Source of the DNA: Zea mays
Lineage: Eukaryota > Streptophyta > Magnoliopsida > Poales > Poaceae
Assembly (NCBI RefSeq): GCF_902167145.1
Contig: NC_050096.1
Span: 182,439,825 to 182,503,824, forward strand
Direction of reading: 5' to 3'
Length of the DNA stretch: 64,000 nucleotides
Part shown: positions 1-11,699 of the stretch, piece by piece
Layout: each line of letters begins with the position of its first letter
Position numbering within the stretch: the first letter of the stretch is position 1
Notes under the pieces: model-generated
Seen by the model: only the letters and a program-made list of their open reading frames with translations
Told to the model about the DNA's origin: nothing
The model's database searches: none
Made by a program: the position numbers and the translations under genes

Positions 1-3000
1 TGTCATGCCTACATTTATGATAGAAAATTTTATAGGAATGCTCATTATAATAGGAGTTATGATCATGATGCTTTTAATTCACATGCTATGTTTGCCTCTA
101 GCAGTCTAGCTCTACTTTTATGCATGGTAGAAGTAATCCTAGGAGAAGTAATGTTGTGCCTCATGTGCCTAGGAGAATGTGCAATGAACCTTCTACCATT
201 TACCATGCTTGCAATACTTCATTTGTGCTTTTATGTAAGAATGAAAAAGTAGTTGCTAGAAAGTTGGGATCCAAATGCAAGGGAGACAAGACTTGTATTT
301 GGGTTCCAAAGGCTATTGTGACTAACCTTGTAGGACCCAACAAGAGTTAGGTACCTAAAACCCAAGCTTAAATTGCCTTGTAGGTTTATGCATCCAGGGG
401 ATCTAGCTGGATAATCGACAGCGGATGCACAAACCACATGACGGGGGAGAAGAAGATGTTCACCTCCTACGTCAAGAACAAGGATTCCTAGGATACGATT
501 ATTTTTGGAGATGGGAACCAAGGCAAAGTTAAAGGTTTGGGAAAGATAGCCATCACAAGCGAGCACTCTATTTCAAATGTATTTTTAGTAGAGTCATTAG
601 GGTACAACCTCCTGTCTTTAAGTCAATTGTGCCACATGGGCTACAATTGTTTGTTTACAAATGTTGATGTATCTGTCTTTAGAAGGAGTGATGGTTCACT
701 AGCATTTAAGGGTGTATTAGACGACAAACTCTACTTAGTTGATTTTTCAAAAGAGGAGGCCGATCTAGATGCATGCTTAATAGCTAAGACGAGTATGGGC
801 TAGCTGTGGCATCGCCGTCTAGCACATGTTGGGATGAAGAACCTTCATAAACTTCTAAAGGGAGAACATTTGTTAGGACTAACCAATGTCTGTTTCGAGA
901 AAGATAGACCTTGTGCAGCTTGCCAGGCAGGGAAACAGGTGGGAAGTACTCATCACAACAAGAATGTGATGACAACATTAAGACCACTAGAGCTTCTTCA
1001 TATGGACCTCTTCGGACCCGTTGCCTACCTTAGCATCGGGGGAAGTAAGTATGGTCTTGTAATTGTTGATGATTTTTTCCGCTTCACTTGGGTGTTCTTT
1101 TTACAGGATAAATCAGAAACCCAAGGGACCCTAAAGCGCTTTCTAAGGAGGGCTAACGAATTTGAGCTCAAGGTGAAAAATATAAGAAGCGACAACGGGC
1201 CCGAGTTCAAGAATCTGCAAGTGGAGGAGTATCTTGAGGAGAAGGCGTCAAGCACGAGTTCTCCGCTCCCTACACACCACAGCAAAATGGTGTGGTAGAG
1301 AGGAAGAACATGACGCTCATCGACATGGCGAGAACGATGCTTGGAGAATTCAAGACGCCCGAGCAGTTTTGGTCGGAAGCTGTGAACACAGCTTACCACG
1401 CCATAAACCAGCTCTATCTACATCGCCTTCTCAAGAAGACCTCGTATGAACTCCTTACCGGTAACAAACCCAACGTTTCTTACTTTCGTGTATTTGGGAG
1501 CAAATGTTACATTCTGGTGAAGAAAGGTAGACATTCTAAATTTTCTCCCAAGGCAGTAGAAGGGTTTTTACTAGGGTATGACTCAAATACAAAGGCGTAT
1601 AGAGTCTTCAAATCATCTGGTTTGGTTGAAGTCTCTAGCGACATTGTATTTGATGATACTAATGGCTCTCCAAGAGAGCAAGTTGATCTTGATGACATAG
1701 ATGAAGATGATGTTCCAAAGGCTGCAATGCGCACGATGGCGATTGGTGATGTGCGACAACAGGAACAACAAGAGCAAGATCAGCCTTCTTCCTCCACAAT
1801 GGTGCATCCCCCAACTCAAGATGATGGACAGGTTCCTCAAGAAGAGGCGCGTGATCAAGGGGGAGCATAAGAAGAACAAGTTATGGAGGAAGAAGCAACA
1901 CGAGTCCCTCCAACTCAAGTCCGAGCAACAATCCAAAGAAATCACCCCGTCGATCAAATTCTGGGTGATATCAGCAAGGGAGTAACAACTCGCTCACGTT
2001 TAGCAAATTTTTGTGAGCATTACTCGTTTTTCTCTTCTATTGAGCCTTTCAGGGTAGAAGAGGCCTTGCAGGATCTGGATTGGGTGTTGGCCATGCAGGA
2101 AGAGCTCAACAACTTCAAGAGGAATGAAGTTTGGAGCCTGGTGCCACGTCCAAAGCAAAATGTTGTGGGAACCAAGTGGGTGTTCCGCAACAAGCAAGAC
2201 GAGCACGGGGTGGTGACAAGAAACAAGGCTAGACTTGTGGCAAAAGGTTATGCCCAAGTCACAGGTTTGGATTTCGAGGAGACTTTTGCTCCTGTGGCTA
2301 GGCTAGAGTCTATTCGAATATTATTAGCCTATGCCACTCACCACTCTTTCAGGTTGTTTCAAATGGATGTGAAGAGCGATTTCCTCAACGGGCCAATCAA
2401 GGAGGAGGTATACGTAGAATAACCCCCTGGCTTTGAGGATGACAGGTACCCCGACCATGTGTTTAAGCTCTCTAAGGCGCTCTATGGACTTAAGCAAGCC
2501 CCAAGAGCATGGTATGAATGCCTTAGAGATTTCTTAATTGCTAATGCTTTCAAGGTTGGGAAAGTCGATCACACTCTTTTCACTAAGACTTGTGATGGTG
2601 ATCTTTTTGTGTGCCAAATTTATGTCGATGACATAATATTTGGTTCTACTAACGAAAAGTCTTGTGAGGAGTTTAGCAGGGTGATGACTCAAAAGTTTGA
2701 GATGTCGATGATGGGTGAGTTGAACTACTTCCTTGGGTTCCAAGTGAAGCAACTCAAGGACGACACCTTTCTCTCCCAAACTAAGTACACTCAAGATCTT
2801 TTCAAGAGGTTTGAGATGAAGGACGCCAAGCCCGCGAAGACACCGATGGGAACCGACAGGCATGTCAACCTCAACAAAGGAGGTAAGTCCATTGATCAAA
2901 AGGCATACCGGTCTATGATAGGGTCATTACTTTATTTATGTGCTAGTAGACCGGATATTATGCTTAGCGTATGCATGTGTGCTAGATATCAATCCGACCC

Positions 3001-3573
3001 TAGGGAATGTCACCTTGTGGCTGTTAAGCGAATTCTTAGATATTTAGTTTCTACGCCTTGCTTCAGGATCTGGTATCCAAAGGGGTCTACCTTTGACTTG
3101 ATTATATATTCAGACTCCGATTATGCTGGATGCAAGGTTGATAGGAAGAGTACATCAAGGACGTGCCAATTCCTAGGAAGGTCCCTGGTGTCTTGGAGTT
3201 CAAAAAACAAACATTCGTTGCCCTATCCACCGTAGAGGCCGAGTATGTTGCCTTAGGATAGTGTTGCGCGCAACTACTTTGGATGAGGCAAACCCTCAGG
3301 GACTTTGGCTACAATCTGAGCAAAGTCCCACTCCTATGTGACAATGAGAGTGCTATCCGCATGGCGGATAATCCTGTTGAACACAGCCGCACTAAGCACA
3401 TAGACATCTGACATCACTTTCTGAGAGACCACCAGCAAAAGGGAGATATCGAGGTGTACCATATTAGCACCGAGAACCAGCTAGCCGATATCTTTACCAA
3501 ACCGTTAGATGAGAAAACCTTTTGCAGGTTGCGTAGTGAGCTAAATGTCTTAGATTCATGTAACTTGGATTGA
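1..3573 (+). pseudogene. Sirevirus gag-pol polyprotein, decayed
   Basis: Reading + strand: gag C-terminus (1-350), protease DSGCTNHMTG (about 417-445), integrase zinc region and core with LHMDLFGP (about 995-1020), RSDNGPEF (about 1187-1210) and PQQNGVVERKN (1278-1310), RT with ALYGLKQAPRAWY (2475-2515) and the catalytic IYVDD (about 2619), and RNase H with SDSDYAGCKVDRKST (3112-3155) and NQLADIFTKPLDE (3475-3510), stop at 3571. It is broken: in-frame stops near 490, 800, 2420 and 3258, a frameshift near 1235 in the integrase core, and a further stop near 3408. The catalytic residues of integrase and RT are still readable. It cannot make a full polyprotein as it stands. Confidence 0.88.
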
Positions 3574-4357
3574 TCTATAGCATACATGTGTTCTATGCCT
3601 TTGATCATGTTACTTTATGAATTTATGTGATTTGTTGCTTATTTATGGTGCTCAAGTTGTGCAAGGGATCCCCGGACCTCACAAGTCCATGTGTGAATGA
3701 TGCACATATTTAGGGGGAGATGTGCTACAACTTGACTGTTTGAGACTAATCTGTTTGTTTGAGTATACTTGATGTAGTCTCAAAGGTGCATTGAAAGGGA
3801 AAGGTGAACTTGGACGATGCAAAGACTTCCACTGCACTCCGGTATTAGTGTACTCACTTCCAAGTTCATACTTACGCTCTATTTGCCTTTTTTCTCTTAA
3901 TTGACATTTTTGGTAAGGCAATGGGGTTAAAGGGCCAAAAATGATCCCGTTTTGGTGCTTAATGCCAAAGGGGAGAAATTAAGGCCAAAGCAACCGGATC
4001 AGCCAACCACTTGAGAATTTTGAAAAAAGTAGTTAGAATTTGATTTTTGTCAAGATACTCTAATTGCAAAATTTGGTCTCTTATGAGGAAGAATTTTTTA
4101 TTATGGAGAAAAGGGGGAGTTTTTGGCACTTGATCAATTTCACTCTTAAATTATCTCTCTATGTGCCCAAACAAGTATGTTTGACTTTAAGATAGGAAAA
4201 TGAATTTGATTTGCAAAAACAAACCAAGTGGTGGCAAAAAGTGATCCAAATATGCCAAATTATAGTAAAAAACAATTTGGTCTTCAGTTGCATTGATGTT
4301 GCACTTCTTTTTGTTGCTTTTTTATGTGTTGGCATAAATCACCAAAAAGGGGGAGAT
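3574..4357 (+). other. Sirevirus 3' untranslated region with repeated polypurine tracts
   Basis: No gene is seen between the RNase H stop and the LTR. The stretch holds three purine-rich tracts of the form GGGGGAG (about 3712-3720, 4113-4120 and 4349-4355); the last abuts the LTR start TG and is the likely plus-strand primer. Several such tracts upstream of the LTR are a known Sirevirus trait. This element lacks an evident envelope-like frame here; the short frames in this interval look like noise. Confidence 0.7.
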
Positions 4358-4597
4358 TGAAAGGGAAATGTGCCCTTGGGCCATTTCTATAAATGTTTTG
4401 GTGATTAAGTGTCCAACACAAATGTTTTGAACTCTTTATGTGTTAAATAAGCAAAAGGTGCAAATCAAAGACAAGGTATGATTGTAGACTTAGTACATTT
4501 GTTTTTGAATACTAATGAGGTTATCTAAGTGCTAGAAACAGCAAGAAAGGAAAAGGGAAAAGCTTGGCTCTATGCAGCCAATCCTCAGCTCGGTCTG

Positions 4598-5060
4598 GCA
4601 CACCGGACTATCTGGTGGGGCACCGGACAGTGTCTGGTGCGCCAGGCTGATCCGCGTGAAAAGGCCGCTCTCGGGACTCGACGACGGCGTATGGCTAAAA
4701 TTCACCGGACCGTCTGGTGGTGCACCGGACTGTCCGATGAGTCATCTGCGACGAACTCGTCGCCGTTGGTAAAAGCGAAGGGGCGACGTGGATATAATTC
4801 ACCGGACTGTCCGGTGGCGCACCGGACTGTCCGGTGAGCCAACGGTAGCCAGCGCAACGGTCGGCCGCGCAATCTGCGGGTGACGCGTGGCCCGCAGCAA
4901 CGATCAGTTGGGCACACCGGACTGTCCAGTGTGCACCGGACAGTGTCCGGTGCGCCAACTGCCCCCGAGGACCAATGGTCGGATGCGTCAGAAAAGGAAG
5001 GAGATCATGCACCGGATAGCTTCAGTGACTGTCGGTGGTGCACCGGACTGTCCGAGCACC
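4598..5060. repeat. cluster of CACCGGAC...GTCCGGTG palindromes in the LTR U3
   Basis: About nine copies of the near-palindrome CACCGGACTGTCCGGTG or variants with TCTGGTG, CAGTGTCCGG or TCCGAG arms are seen, for example near 4598, 4621, 4703, 4724, 4799, 4819, 4914, 4934 and 5039. They lie upstream of the TATA-like box. The same motif recurs in the other two Sirevirus LTRs of this window. Conserved palindromes of this kind are described for Sireviruses; a role as transcription-factor sites is inference. Confidence 0.8.
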
Positions 5061-5122
5061 ACCCGACAGAAGGCAAGTTTGGCCTTCCAAGTTGGCCTCC
5101 AACGGCTCCTAGCTGCCTTCGG

Positions 5123-5134
5123 GCTATAAAAGGG
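5123..5134 (+). promoter_or_regulatory. TATA-like box of the Sirevirus LTR
   Basis: GGCTATAAAAGG sits downstream of the palindrome cluster, as in other LTR promoters. An equivalent CTATAAAAGG is present in the solo LTR near 47041. Confidence 0.6.
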
Positions 5135-5722
5135 TCCCCTAGGCGCATGGAGGAGTCACCCAAGCATTCACTAAATATTCTAAGGCATTCAAACTCTGCT
5201 CCCGCGCATTCGCTTTGTTGTGTTAGAGATTTGTGCTCCATTCGAGTCGAGAACTCCCTGTGTTGTCATTTAAGCTCAAGTCTTCACTTGTGTGCGTGGC
5301 GTGTTGCGTTTTTGAGACTTGTGTGTGTTGCTCTTCCCAACCTTACTCTTGTGTGTTCTCTGTGATCAATCTTGTAAGGGCGAGAGGCTCCAACTTGTGG
5401 AGATTCCTCACAAACGGGAAGAAAACTATAAGGGAGAAAACCGTGGTATTCAAGTTGATCATTGGATCACTTGAAAGGGGTTGAGTGCAACCCTCGTCCA
5501 TTGGGACGCCACAACGTGGAAGTAGGCAAGTGTTACTTGGCCGAACCACGGGATAAAATTGTGTGTCTCTTGTGATTGCTCTCTCTTTGATTGTATGTGT
5601 TCGCAAGAGCTCACCTCATAGACTTGATTAACTCACATTAGTATCTTTATAATCAAGTTTGTGGGAATTTAGTGTTTGATTTTACAGGATCACCTATTCA
5701 CCCCTCCCTCTAGGTGCTCTCA

Positions 5723-8627
5723 AATAGCAAAACTACCCAAGTGATTCAGGGGTAAACAAGGTAAAATGGATAAACAGGCTAGGGTGACCTATTTGGTCCC
5801 ATCAAAATTAAGCCTATGCATTGAATAATGATAATAAAGAATATTATTGGGTAACAAAAGTGGATCAAGGGCACCACTTGCCTGGCACTTGAGATTCCAG
5901 GTACCAGGATTGATTCTTCAGATCCTCGAAACCTCGCGCTAGTTATAGCAATACAAACAAACATGGTATAGACAAAATTAACATCACACCAAACATAAGT
6001 ACAAACTGAATAATCGATAACTACTAAGATCGGAGTCATGGTTAAGGAGTTATGATCTATGGAAGATCTGTGTGATTAAAATATTAAACTATATTATAAA
6101 TTGGTTAATATAAATCATATAAGAGGTTATTCTATAAATAATTATCTCAACTTTAATCTAAGTTACAAATTGACCTTAGATCATATTCTAGTAGATTATA
6201 ATGATAAGCAGATTAACAATAGTAACCAACATAAGTTAAATAAAGATCTAATTATAAAAGAATGAGACATGGTACAATAAATGGTGTTATTGCACAGTAA
6301 ATATTTATACGAGACTAACGCAACTGGAACGAGTCAACTCTGAATTAAAACGAAAGAGTTATGAATTTCTGAAGGTTTTATATATTTTGTACAAGATTAA
6401 ATAGGATATAAATTTTAATGTGACTTTCATGTCAAAACAGTGAAACTAATTGATAAAAAATAATATTATAAAATTATAGAAATTGGAATGGATTGATTTG
6501 GCCTTCATATGAATTTTCTAGGGATTATACAATTCTAACATTTATTTTTACCTTAAAAATACATTTCAAATTAAATTCCCCTGATTTAAAAACTCCCTGG
6601 ACTAGGCGCATGAAAATCCCAGAGTGCAAGGGCCTCGGTGCAATAAATCCTGAGACTCAGTGAGCTCCTAGGATGGACTGCGGGTTTATTCCTAAAATCC
6701 TGAGGGGTTCTTATGTGAAAGTGCACGGTCGAAGGGTTATCGGGTGACTACAGCCGTTGGATCTGGATTCAACGCTTAGGATTAGATCTCATTCCTCCCC
6801 AAGCGGTACACCATGATAGCCGCAGGATCCCGTGTCAATGGTTTAGAATTAAAATACGTGCGCGCAACTGGAATCGTCCGATTGCGATCGGACGCGTCAT
6901 CGCGCTCCACCCCAAACGCCAGCCCCAATCAATCCCGACCGCCGCTGATCAAACCAACGTCCAGGATCAAATCCCCAAATGCTCTAATCGGGGCCGTTCC
7001 CCGGAAATCCATCGGCCGAACGGGTCGGCCCCCAACCCCCGGCCGAACAGACGGCCGCGCCGCCCACTCCCTCGACGGTCACCATGGTCGACGACGATGA
7101 TCTTAAGCGCCAGTACCCCAATCCCAGGTCTGAGCAACACAAGGCGAAGCGGAGACAATGACCAATCACCCGAGAAGGTACTCACCAAGAATTTCCCGCG
7201 ATGAAGCGCTGCCCACGACGATAGGCGGATCCGCGGCGACGTGTTGACTCCGGCGAGCAATTGGTGCGGCTCCCGCCACTGGACCTACCCCGCGATATCA
7301 CGAACACTCACAACACGATCCGGAAAAACCGACAGACCACACCACTGGCTAGCAGCAGTACCGTAGGCGAGATGACTGTGCGGCGGCTTTCTTCTTTCTC
7401 TCTCTCCTCCCACACAGCGATGGCGCCCGGTTGAAAAAACGAGGCAGAGGCTATCCTGTCTAGCGTCTTTTATCTCCCCCGAGAGGCGCATGCGACATGG
7501 GCGAGGTTAATGGCCAAATTGACCAATCCTCAACCCTAGTCCCCAGAGAGTCCGATGAAGTGGTCGCGCCCGGTTGCAACAACCCGAGTCAGCAGCGAGA
7601 AAATCGGGGGAGAGGTTGGTCGAGCTACGCGCGGTTCTAGGGCGACAATATGAGAATGTCACCGGTAGGCGCAAGGCAGCCTGCGTTCACCGGATGAAGG
7701 CGCTGACCGGAATTTCGCCAGGGATCTCGCTGTGTCTGTTACAGCGAGGGGTTCTGCACACCTGGGCCATCGTGTCAGCTAGAAGGAAAAAGAGAACAAG
7801 AGGGAGAGCGTCTGGCAACGGGCCCCACGAGGCAGAGATGCAGGGCTAGAACGCGCGTGGTATTGTTGCCGAGGTCCCACACGTCAGGGTGGCGCGGTAG
7901 GGAGATGGGCCGGCTGGCTGGGCCGAAAGCAGGGAGTTGGACCAATTGAGTTTTCTCCTTTTATTTTATAATTCTAGTTTGTTTCCAAATTCATATTTCA
8001 ATTCCAATTTTAATTCAAAATTTGTGGCGAATTTGTCTTCTCCTTAAGTGTTCCATTTGAACATAGTATGGACAAATTTATTTATTCTATACATTTATTT
8101 TGTTTGTTTAGTATTTTCTTCCTTTTCCTCAAACCCTAAAATTTCCTCTTCTACTTCAAAGTTCTCACTTCAAATTCAAACATATGTTTTGAACTTCAAC
8201 TTTTCCAGTGTCAAAATAATTCCTAATATAAAATCTACTATTTACAATATTATTTTTCTATTCTTTTCCTTATTATATATTTATGGAAGAAATAAATAGT
8301 TCCATTAAATCCCTTTTCTATTTTCTATTTTATTCTCACTTATACTTTGAGGTCCCAAGTTTAAATTATGACTCTTTATTAACATGCTTCACCACATATT
8401 CATAAGTATAAAATGCCTATAGTGCTTCATTTAATGAAATGGATAACCATTTAGTTGAATTGAAAACCGTTGTACTACTTCTTTTCTAATATAATTCTTG
8501 GTTTTCAAAATTCAGTCCTCAATTTTCAATACTCAAGTATAATTTGAGATATCTGAATTTACTATTTTATCTCTTCATATATTTATTTTGTTATTATTTT
8601 TTTCTTATACAGATTTTGGGTCTTACA
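5723..8627 (-). repeat. large Ty3/gypsy-type LTR, part (minus strand)
   Basis: Read on the minus strand the block starts TGTAAGACCCAAAATCTG at 8627, a start common to large LTRs of maize Ty3/gypsy elements of the Tekay/Prem1/Xilon type. The interior has AT-rich flanks and a GC-rich stretch (about 6880-7900), with no open frame of note. The left limit is the Sirevirus end at 5722, so the LTR is probably interrupted by that insertion and continues outside the window. It cuts the second Sirevirus about 150 bp inside its PBS. The family is a guess from the terminal sequence and size; no internal domain is visible. Confidence 0.5.
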
Positions 8628-8780
8628 TTGATGGAGGAAGAGGATTCCTCCTTGTGTTTGTTGCGGACTCCCTTGAGAGAGTCCTCCCCGAGCATGCGGA
8701 TTTGTCGCCGGTCATGATTTCCCTCTTGGCGTGATCTCCAGACATCACTTCGAGTTGGTTAGACTCTTAATGAAGCACTG

Positions 8781-8792
8781 GCTCTGATACCA
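8781..8792 (-). promoter_or_regulatory. primer-binding site TGGTATCAGAGC
   Basis: On the minus strand TGGTATCAGAGC follows the LTR end directly. This is complementary to the 3' end of initiator methionine tRNA and is the usual Copia primer-binding site. It fixes the orientation of the element and shows that the adjacent LTR is the 5' one. Confidence 0.85.
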
Positions 8793-8794
8793 AA

Positions 8795-9976
8795 TAATAG
8801 TCGCCTAGAGGTGGGTGAATAGGCGAAACCTGAAATTTATAAACTTAATCAAGCACTAAGGTCGGGGGTTAGCGTTAGAATTAAATTCAAGTCCGAAAGA
8901 GAGGGGAAAAGAAATCAAACAAGAATCAAGGCGAGTGAACATGATGATTTGTTTTACCGAGGTTCGATTCCAAAGAACCTAGTCCCTATTGAGGAGGTCA
9001 CAAAGACCGTGTCTATTTCAACCCTTTCCCTCTCTCAAACGATCACTTAGACCGAGTGAGCCTTCTTCCTTAATCTCACGGGTCACTAAGACCCCGCAAG
9101 GATCACCACACATTTGGTGTCTCTTGCTTCGCTTATAAAGCACTTGAGAATAAGAATAAGAAAAGAAAAAGGCCAAGCCAAGCAACAAGAGCAACAAAGA
9201 ACACAAAACACCCTCTCTCAAGTCCCTAATGGATTTGAGTTGATTTGGAGGCTTAGAGAGGATTCAATCTATTTGATGTGTCTTGGAGTGGAGTCTTTTG
9301 CTCTTGTATTGAATGAGATGTTTGGAATGCTTGGATGGATATGAATGAGGTGGTTGGGGGTATTTATAGCCCCCAACCACTTCCATAGCCGTTGGGGAGG
9401 CTGCTGGCGATGGACGCACCGGACAGTCTGGTGCGCCACCGGACAGGCATTGTTCCTTGTCCGGTGCGCTGCCATGTCACCCAATTGTTAGGGTTCGGAG
9501 CTGGGTTGACCCTTGGAGCTTTGTCTTCTTGTGGCACTAGACAGTCCGGTGCCACACCGGACAGTCTGGTGCCCCTCTGACTTCTGCGCGGTATTGTGCT
9601 GCACTGGTCACTTGGCAGAGTCGACCGTTGGCACGAGCTAGCCGTTGCTGCGCTGGCATACCAGACAGTCTGGTGAATTATAGCGGAGCGCGCCCTGGAA
9701 TTCCTGAGAGTGGCTGGTTGACATCTGTACGGTCCTGGTGCAGCGAACACTGTCCGGTGGCACACCAGATAGTCCGGTGCGCCAATTTTCAGCACACTCA
9801 AGTTCTTTCCTCCATTTCAAATTGTGTCCCTAACTTGATTTCTTTCTTGGTTTGTGTTGAACCTTATGCACATGTAATACATGAATTCTAGAATAAACTA
9901 GTTAGTCCATATGTTTGTGTTGAGTATCAACCACCAAAATTAGTTATAGGAAATGGTTAACCCAATTTCCCTTTCA
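8795..9976 (-). repeat. 5' LTR of the minus-strand Sirevirus
   Basis: On the minus strand it begins TGAAAGGGAAATTGGG and ends near CTCTAGGCGACTATT. It carries a cluster of CACCGGAC/GTCCGGTG-type palindromes (about 9415-9785) and a TATA-like GGCTATAAATA near 9360-9371. Length is about 1180 bp. The last bases before the PBS have drifted from the usual CA end. Confidence 0.82.
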
Positions 9977-10268
9977 CACACAAGCACACCCGTTGTAACA
10001 CGCTCTACTGCAATACCACGATATTGAATGGAAAAGTCATTATACCATAAAATAAACACAAGCTTAGATTTGAAATTACAAATAAGCATGTGCAAAGTTG
10101 AACAACATCATTTAATTAATGGTTAATAAATGGCATACTTCTGGTTTGAGATAATCTAATCTACATTAAGACTAAGATTATTAGATAGGATATGTGATGT
10201 TCATAGGGTGGAACTTAAAATGGAAGATGGTGATAGGAAGGCATGTAACTTTAGCCTAAAAGTATCTT
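9977..10268. other. AT-rich stretch without a recognised feature
   Basis: Between the Sirevirus LTR and the hAT element there is no open frame or repeat that I recognise. It is flanking DNA of both insertions. Confidence 0.5.
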
Positions 10269-10276
10269 AGCTGGTT
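10269..10276. repeat. hAT target-site duplication, left copy
   Basis: AGCTGGTT, identical to the right copy at 10981-10988. Confidence 0.8.
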
Positions 10277-10980
10277 CAGGGGTAGACCAAGAGGGGGGTA
10301 AAGTGGGCCATGGTCCCCCTCAATTTTTTATAACATGGTATATATGATGTTAATTTATGCTTATGCAAATAAGAATTTAAGTTTTGTGTGGGATGAAACA
10401 ATCTTGTCTTGGGACTTTTTGGCATCCCGTCCTTCCGACTCCCCTCCTCTCGCTTCAGTCCTCGCATCTATCCGTCCGATCCCATTCTTCCTAACGCCGC
10501 TCGAGCCAGTCTGCCCTAATGCCCCACTCCCGACATCACCATTCGTAGCACCTTTCTCGACACGCGACGCCACCCAACCCCACCCTTCTCGGTGCTCCGT
10601 CCTGCTTTGTTGTCATCGTGACGCCGACCCATATGGCAGGTCCGATCTTGCTCGTCATGATGAGGCGACCTGTCCTTGGTGGCCAACTAGCTTGGTGAAC
10701 CAGCAAGTCCTGGCTCTCATCTGGAGAAAAAAATCTAACCTTGTCCCTTTGCTGGTGATCTCGCCCTTGGATGAGGTCAACATTCAATAAGGTATAAACG
10801 ACTTCGATTCGGCCAGCAAAACATAGCGATATGTTTTTTCATATAGTTTTCTTCTTTGAATTTGTATCATATTTTGATATGAAACTTCAATCCTATGCAA
10901 CACTAGTTTTTAGATTCTTGCTTGATTTTATCGTGCGGTCTTTTTGGCCCCCATGAATTCTGGTACCGCATCCGCCACTG
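10277..10980. mobile_element. non-autonomous hAT transposon (704 bp)
   Basis: The element is bounded by an exact 8-bp direct repeat AGCTGGTT (10269-10276 and 10981-10988), the target duplication size of the hAT superfamily. Its ends are CAGGGGTAGACC and, inverted from the right end, CAGTGGCGGATGC, which share CAG-GG-GA and fit the hAT terminal pattern CAGNGG. The left end is followed by the GGGCCATGGTCCCCC tract found in many grass copies. A GC-richer stretch in the middle (10430-10700) has open frames on both strands but no transposase motif, so this copy is non-autonomous. Confidence 0.78.
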
Positions 10981-10988
10981 AGCTGGTT
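10981..10988. repeat. hAT target-site duplication, right copy
   Basis: AGCTGGTT, identical to the left copy at 10269-10276. Confidence 0.8.
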
Positions 10989-11699
10989 AGCTAGGGTCCC
11001 TTCAGTGGAACCTATTCACTTAGGTTTAAATCTGACTTGATATGGTTTCTTGTATTTTACTAGATTTATTCTATATCTAGTATTTCTCTTTCAAAGACAA
11101 TTGACATGTCCCTCAATAGCATGACACTTATGGTCATTTTATCAACCTGGAGATCTCTTAACATAATCGACTCTATAATAGACTAGGGCCACATAAAGTA
11201 TATACATGTAATACTATCACTCTTTTGGACTATAAAAAGGGTGGTAGGACAATATTTAATTTAGGTTCACAAGACCAAGCATGACTTACCTTCCACTTAA
11301 TCATAAGTGGGATCCACCAAATCCAAGCCAAGAGACTTGAAAGCAATCTAGCCAAGGCAGTTATAGGAGTTAGTCTAGCTTGAATTAGTGGACTGTTCTC
11401 CTAGGTGTAAGTTTCCCTCTTTGTGTCTATGACATTTAATCTTATAAACACCCTACATATAGTAATCCATCATCAAAAGAGGACATAGGGTCACACTGTG
11501 TGGCCTGAACCTCTATAAAATTCCTTGTACATTAGGCTCTTAATGTCATGATCTAGTAGGCATACTCTATGATATTAGGACTCGCTCCTCGCCGCCTAGC
11601 AATACTGTCACATGTCCTTTTGGTACCTTAGTGTCTTTGCAACAACATTTGGCTCGATCACCTCCCTAGTGACCCCGGGCATGTTGACATATATTCATG

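Larger units (their letters stand above)
1..5722 (+). mobile_element. Sirevirus-type Ty1/copia retrotransposon, 3' part with 3' LTR
   Basis: The window opens inside gag of a Copia element and runs through protease, integrase, reverse transcriptase and RNase H to a 3' LTR. The Copia order (integrase before RT) is seen directly. The LTR start TGAAAGGGAAATGTGCCC, the several GGGGGAG purine tracts and the many CACCGGAC/GTCCGGTG palindromes in the LTR are typical of maize Sireviruses such as Opie, Ji and Giepum. The 5' LTR lies outside the window, so the target duplication (AATAG would be the 3' copy at 5723-5727) cannot be checked. It appears to sit inside the gypsy-type LTR that follows. Confidence 0.9.
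4358..5722 (+). repeat. 3' LTR of the Sirevirus element
   Basis: The LTR begins TGAAAGGG directly after the purine tract and ends CTCTAGGTGCTCTCA, giving 1365 bp with TG...CA ends. A TATA-like box CTATAAAAGG lies at about 5124-5133, preceded by the palindrome cluster and followed by the expected R/U5 region. The end sequence is close to that of the solo LTR at 46166-47713 and of the minus-strand LTR at 8795-9976. Confidence 0.88.
8628..9976 (-). mobile_element. 5' end of a minus-strand Sirevirus Copia element
   Basis: This is a second, separate Sirevirus fragment read on the minus strand: a complete 5' LTR (9976 down to about 8795), then the primer-binding site, then about 150 bp of 5' untranslated region that stops abruptly at 8628 where the gypsy-type LTR begins. 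The rest of the element presumably lies beyond that insertion, outside the window. Confidence 0.8.

Noticed and set aside
8048..8299. 83-residue frame in the gypsy-type LTR
   Set aside because: Low-complexity Phe/Ser/Ile translation of AT-rich DNA with no family resemblance.
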